From Arthrobacter zhangbolii (GTDB lineage Bacteria > Actinomycetota > Actinomycetes > Actinomycetales > Micrococcaceae), in NCBI RefSeq assembly GCF_022869865.1, contig NZ_CP094984.1, forward strand, positions 868,001-932,000: a DNA stretch of 64,000 nucleotides. Direction: 5' to 3'. The translations under genes and the position numbers were made by a program. The notes beneath the pieces are model-generated. The model searched no databases and was not told the origin of the DNA. It worked only from the letters and a program-made list of their open reading frames with translations. Shown one piece after another: positions 61,069 to 64,000 of the stretch. Positions within the stretch are counted from its first letter, which is position 1. Each line of letters opens with the position of its first letter.

Positions 61069-61801
61069 GGGTATGGATGTAGCCGCCGTCTTCATCGGCG
61101 TGGAAATGCGGCGCCATGGGGCCTGGATCCTGCGGGGTGTGGCTGCCCGCGCGGTGCTTGGCCACCATCTCCCGGACCCAGGCGCTGAGCCGGTCCACGG
61201 TGTCCTGCTGCTTGCGGGACAGTGCCAGCACCGGGCCGCCTTCCCTGGCGTCAACGGCGTCGGCGAGCATCTGCTCCACGTCCACGTCCACGTACGGCGC
61301 CAGGTCAATCTTGTTGATGACCAGCAGATCGGCGCGGGCAATGCCGGGGCCGCCCTTGCGGGCCACGTCCCCGCCGCCGGCCACATCCAGCACAAAGATC
61401 TGTGCATCCACCAGTGCGGGGGAGAACGTGGCGGTCAGGTTGTCGCCGCCGCTTTCCACCAGCACCAGGTCCAGCGGGGCGAAGTCGGATTCCAGGTCCT
61501 CCACGGCCAACAGGTTGGCGGTGACGTCATCGCGAATGGCGGTGTGCGGGCAGGCCCCGGTTTCCACCGCTCGGATCCGTTCCTCCGGCAGTACGCCGGC
61601 CGAGCGCAGGAAGCGGGCGTCCTCATCGGTGTAGATGTCATTGGTGATCACGCCTATCTGCAGTTCCTCCGACATGGCACGGCAGATGGTGGCGATCAGT
61701 GAACTCTTGCCGGTTCCCACCGGCCCGGCAACGCCCAGGCGCAGCGACCGGGTGGACGCGGCTGCGGCGGGGATGGTCTCTTGGGTCAGGTTTTCAGGCA
61801 A
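61025..61801 (-). CDS. ureG: Urease accessory GTPase G with His-rich C-terminus
   Basis: A TTG at 61801 behind AAGGAG (7-base gap) gives 258 residues. [22 protein letters not shown] is the P-loop, [16 protein letters not shown] and [14 protein letters not shown] (with the nickel-binding CPH) are UreG hallmarks, and NKIDLAPYV is the G4 motif. The GTPase loads nickel into urease. The last 28 residues are unusual: [20 protein letters not shown] and then VRHQH carry at least six His, where many homologues put His at the N-terminus. It overlaps the ureF stop and the ureD start. Confidence 0.92.
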   Translation of the reverse strand: MPENLTQETIPAAAASTRSLRLGVAGPVGTGKSSLIATICRAMSEELQIGVITNDIYTDEDARFLRSAGVLPEERIRAVETGACPHTAIRDDVTANLLAVEDLESDFAPLDLVLVESGGDNLTATFSPALVDAQIFVLDVAGGGDVARKGGPGIARADLLVINKIDLAPYVDVDVEQMLADAVDAREGGPVLALSRKQQDTVDRLSAWVREMVAKHRAGSHTPQDPGPMAPHFHADEDGGYIHTHDDAEGADAVRHQH

Positions 61802-62465
61802 CGAACAGTCTCCTTGTTCTGGTGGTGTGGTCTTCGGCCCAGTGCTCCATCCAGGGGGCACTGAGCGCGGGAATCTCCTCGGGGGTCTGCACCCGCAGGG
61901 ACTCCTGTGCGACGGCGTCAATCTCCTCCGCAGCGGCCAGAATCCAAGCGGTCGCGTCCATCGGATCAATCGGCAGAAGTTTCAGGGCGGCGGCCACCAC
62001 GGACTGGGCGTCGTCGTAGCAGCACAGACGGGCGAGCGGTAGTTCGCCCACACCCAGCGCTGCGGCAGTGACTCCCAGGGCTACCGGGCGCGTGGGTTTG
62101 GGAACGGTCCGCAGCAGTTCGACGACGGCGGGATGCCCGGGCCGCAGCCGGCCGGCCAGGCGCAGCATGCCCCGGCCCAGGCGGCGGGAGGCGTCCCGCT
62201 GCGCGGCGGAGGGCGTGCGCGCGTCCAGGGCCGCCTCAATCCGGTCAAACCCCGAATCCGTCCGGTGCGCCAGCACCGCCGCGGCGGTTTCCACGCGGAC
62301 AACGGTGTGCAGCCGGGAGCGCAGGTAGGGATATACCCCGTCCACGCCCAGCCCGGCAATCACTGCCGGTTCCAGGCCGGCCGAGTGCGAGTAGGCCCCG
62401 GAGGGCAGGCGGGAATCGGCCAGCAGAAACGCGGCAATTCCGGTGTCGTCGGGCACGCTCGTCAT
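61794..62465 (-). CDS. ureF: Urease accessory protein F
   Basis: The 223-residue protein has the UreF pattern: [22 protein letters not shown] near the start, the [47 protein letters not shown] segment and the [24 protein letters not shown]-terminus. UreF assembles with UreD and gates GTP hydrolysis by UreG. It starts one base after the ureC stop and overlaps ureG by eight bases. Confidence 0.92.
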   Translation of the reverse strand: MTSVPDDTGIAAFLLADSRLPSGAYSHSAGLEPAVIAGLGVDGVYPYLRSRLHTVVRVETAAAVLAHRTDSGFDRIEAALDARTPSAAQRDASRRLGRGMLRLAGRLRPGHPAVVELLRTVPKPTRPVALGVTAAALGVGELPLARLCCYDDAQSVVAAALKLLPIDPMDATAWILAAAEEIDAVAQESLRVQTPEEIPALSAPWMEHWAEDHTTRTRRLFVA

Positions 62466-62466
62466 G

Positions 62467-64000
62467 TCAGAACAGCGAGTAGCGCTGGGTCAGGGGCAGG
62501 TCGGAAACGGGGGCCGGTTCAATGACCTGCCCGTCGATGCTGACCATAAATGTTTCCGGGTTCACCCGGATGTCCGGCAGCGCCGTGTTGTTGGGCAGTG
62601 ACGCCTTGGTGACGTTCCGGGTGGAGCGGATGGGGGTCAGGGAACGGACCAGGCCCAGCCTGTCGGCCAATCCGTCCTCGAGGGCCGCCGGTGCCACAAA
62701 GGAGGTGGACAGGTGCGGTGCCGACGACGCCGTCCCGGCCAGTGCCTCGCGCATCCAGACCGGCTGCGGCGTGGGCAGCGTGGCATTTGGATCACCCATC
62801 TGCCCGGCCACAATGGCGCCGCCCTTGATCACCAGGGCCGGCCGGATCCCGAAGAACGCCGGTTCCCAGAGCACCAGGTCCGCCATTTTTCCGGTCTCGA
62901 TGGATCCCACCTCGTGGTCAATGCCGTGCGCCACCGCGGGGCAGATGGTGTATTTGGCAATGTACCGGCGCACCCTTTCGTTATCTGCCGGCAGCGCGGA
63001 TTCCGCCGCACCCATGTAGTCCTTCATCACGTGGGCCACCTGCCAGGTGCGGGTGATGGTTTCCCCGATCCTGCCCATGGCCTGGGCATCCGAGGAAGTG
63101 ATGGACATGGCGCCCAGATCCTGCAGCACGTCCTCGGCCATCATGGTGTTGGCCCGGATCCGGGACTCGGCAAAGGCCAGGTCCTCGGGGATCCTCGGGT
63201 TCAGATGGTGGCAGACCATCAGCATGTCCAGGTGCTCGGCCACGGTATTGACCGTGAAGGGCAGTGTGGGGTTGGTGGAGGCCGGCAGCACATTCGCGGC
63301 GGCCGCTACCGTAATAATGTCCGGGGCATGGCCGCCGCCGGCACCCTCGGCATGGAAGACGTGGATGCCCCGGCCCTTGATGGCGGCAAGGGTGTCCTGG
63401 ACGTAACCGGCCTCGTTGAGCGAGTCCGCGTGCAGTGCCACCTGGACACCCCACCGGTCCGCAGCGGTCAGCGCGGCGTCGATGGCGGCCGGCGTCGAGC
63501 CCCAGTCCTCGTGGACCTTGTACCCGGCGGCGCCCGCGAGTGCCTGTTCCCCGAGGGCCGCCTGGCTGACGGTGTTGCCCTTGCCGTAGAGCAGGAAGTT
63601 CATGGGCAGGTGATCCAGCGCCCGGTGCATAACCTGCAGGTTCCAGGCTCCGGGGGTCACGGTGGTGGCCTTGGATCCTTCCGCCGGGCCGGTTCCGCCA
63701 CCGCCCACCGTGGTGATGCCGGAGGCCAGCGCCTCGCGCAGCGCGTCGGTGCCCAGCAGGTGTACATGCGTGTCGATGCCGCCGGCGGTGAGAATGCGTC
63801 CCTCTCCGGACACCACCTCGGTGCCCGGACCAATCACCAGGGCCGGATGGACGTTGTCCATGATGTCCGGATTGCCGGACTTCCCGATGCCGGCAATCCG
63901 GCCCTGCCGCACACCTACATCGGCGCGGACAATGCCCCAGTGGTCCACAATCACCACGTTGGTAATGATCAGGTCCGGGGCTCCCTCTGCCGAGGTGCGG
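62467..64000 (-). CDS. ureC: Urease alpha subunit, N-terminus cut by window edge
   Basis: The frame runs open past 64000, so the first 60 or so residues are outside the window; visible sequence begins [29 protein letters not shown]. The metal ligands are present: HVH near the start, the carbamylated Lys in [36 protein letters not shown], the Asp in TSSDAQAMG and the flap [13 protein letters not shown] with its Cys. It hydrolyses urea to ammonia and carbamate with two nickel ions. The C-terminus LTQRYSLF is normal. Confidence 0.95.
   Translation of the reverse strand, partial: RTSAEGAPDLIITNVVIVDHWGIVRADVGVRQGRIAGIGKSGNPDIMDNVHPALVIGPGTEVVSGEGRILTAGGIDTHVHLLGTDALREALASGITTVGGGGTGPAEGSKATTVTPGAWNLQVMHRALDHLPMNFLLYGKGNTVSQAALGEQALAGAAGYKVHEDWGSTPAAIDAALTAADRWGVQVALHADSLNEAGYVQDTLAAIKGRGIHVFHAEGAGGGHAPDIITVAAAANVLPASTNPTLPFTVNTVAEHLDMLMVCHHLNPRIPEDLAFAESRIRANTMMAEDVLQDLGAMSITSSDAQAMGRIGETITRTWQVAHVMKDYMGAAESALPADNERVRRYIAKYTICPAVAHGIDHEVGSIETGKMADLVLWEPAFFGIRPALVIKGGAIVAGQMGDPNATLPTPQPVWMREALAGTASSAPHLSTSFVAPAALEDGLADRLGLVRSLTPIRSTRNVTKASLPNNTALPDIRVNPETFMVSIDGQVIEPAPVSDLPLTQRYSLF

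Noticed and set aside
59809-61188. Plus-strand frame of 459 codons over the ATPase, ureD and ureG ends
   Set aside because: Antisense to three recognised genes and without any domain.
1-64000. Search for CRISPR arrays, phage or transposon genes, toxin-antitoxin pairs and restriction systems
   Set aside because: No regular repeat arrays, integrases, transposases, nucleases or methylases were recognised on either strand; the only repeats are short operator- or hairpin-like elements.

Overview
The window is a continuous stretch of GC-rich chromosome whose gene content (LacI-regulated sugar importers with no ATPase gene of their own, actinobacterial cold-shock genes, DUF5129 and DUF3817 proteins) points to an actinobacterium, most likely Arthrobacter or a close relative in the Micrococcaceae. 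No tRNA, rRNA, transposase, integrase, phage gene or CRISPR array was seen. Genes are dense and the only gap above about 300 bases (15734-16043) carries regulatory structure.

Left part (1-31.5 kb). After a small membrane protein cut by the left edge comes a xylo-oligosaccharide-type locus (486-8176, minus strand plus a divergent LacI regulator): binding lipoprotein, two permeases, GH3 glycosidase and carbohydrate esterase. A VOC protein, a GDPD phosphodiesterase and a DUF5996 protein follow. Then comes a complete 2-deoxyribose operon (10759-15733): SorC/DeoR-type regulator, deoC, a FucP-like permease, a DUF4432 mutarotase and a deoxyribokinase, ended by an elaborate set of hairpins. An UgpABE-like importer (16044-19410) is next, followed by assorted stress and redox genes (MFS exporter, SDR, DJ-1/PfpI, aldo-keto reductase, VOC), the lutABC lactate oxidation operon (25831-28786), a DUF5129 protein and an esterase.

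Middle part (31.5-51 kb). A YoaK-like membrane protein, gamma-glutamyltransferase, L-lactate dehydrogenase and a PutP symporter lead through several small enzymes to two nearly identical cspA genes (40945 and 43333). These flank a glutaminase fused to STAS and cyclic-nucleotide-binding domains. The two csp units share promoter position, a structured 5' leader and terminator, which is the most interesting feature of the window. A GntR regulator with a divergent APC permease and acetamidase forms a likely amide-use locus. A Ser/Thr kinase, a YchJ protein and two zinc-type dehydrogenases follow.

Right part (51-64 kb). A LacI regulator with two good operator palindromes faces a maltose/alpha-glucoside importer and a GH13 alpha-glucosidase. 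A NiCoT nickel permease, an AAA ATPase and the urease genes ureD-G-F-C (minus strand, ureC cut by the right edge) close the window; the nickel permease probably feeds the urease.

The overall picture is a soil- or host-associated heterotroph with sugar, nucleoside, lactate, amide and urea catabolism. No mobile island or defence system was recognised. Starts were re-chosen by ribosome-binding site and overlap where the longest open frame was implausible.
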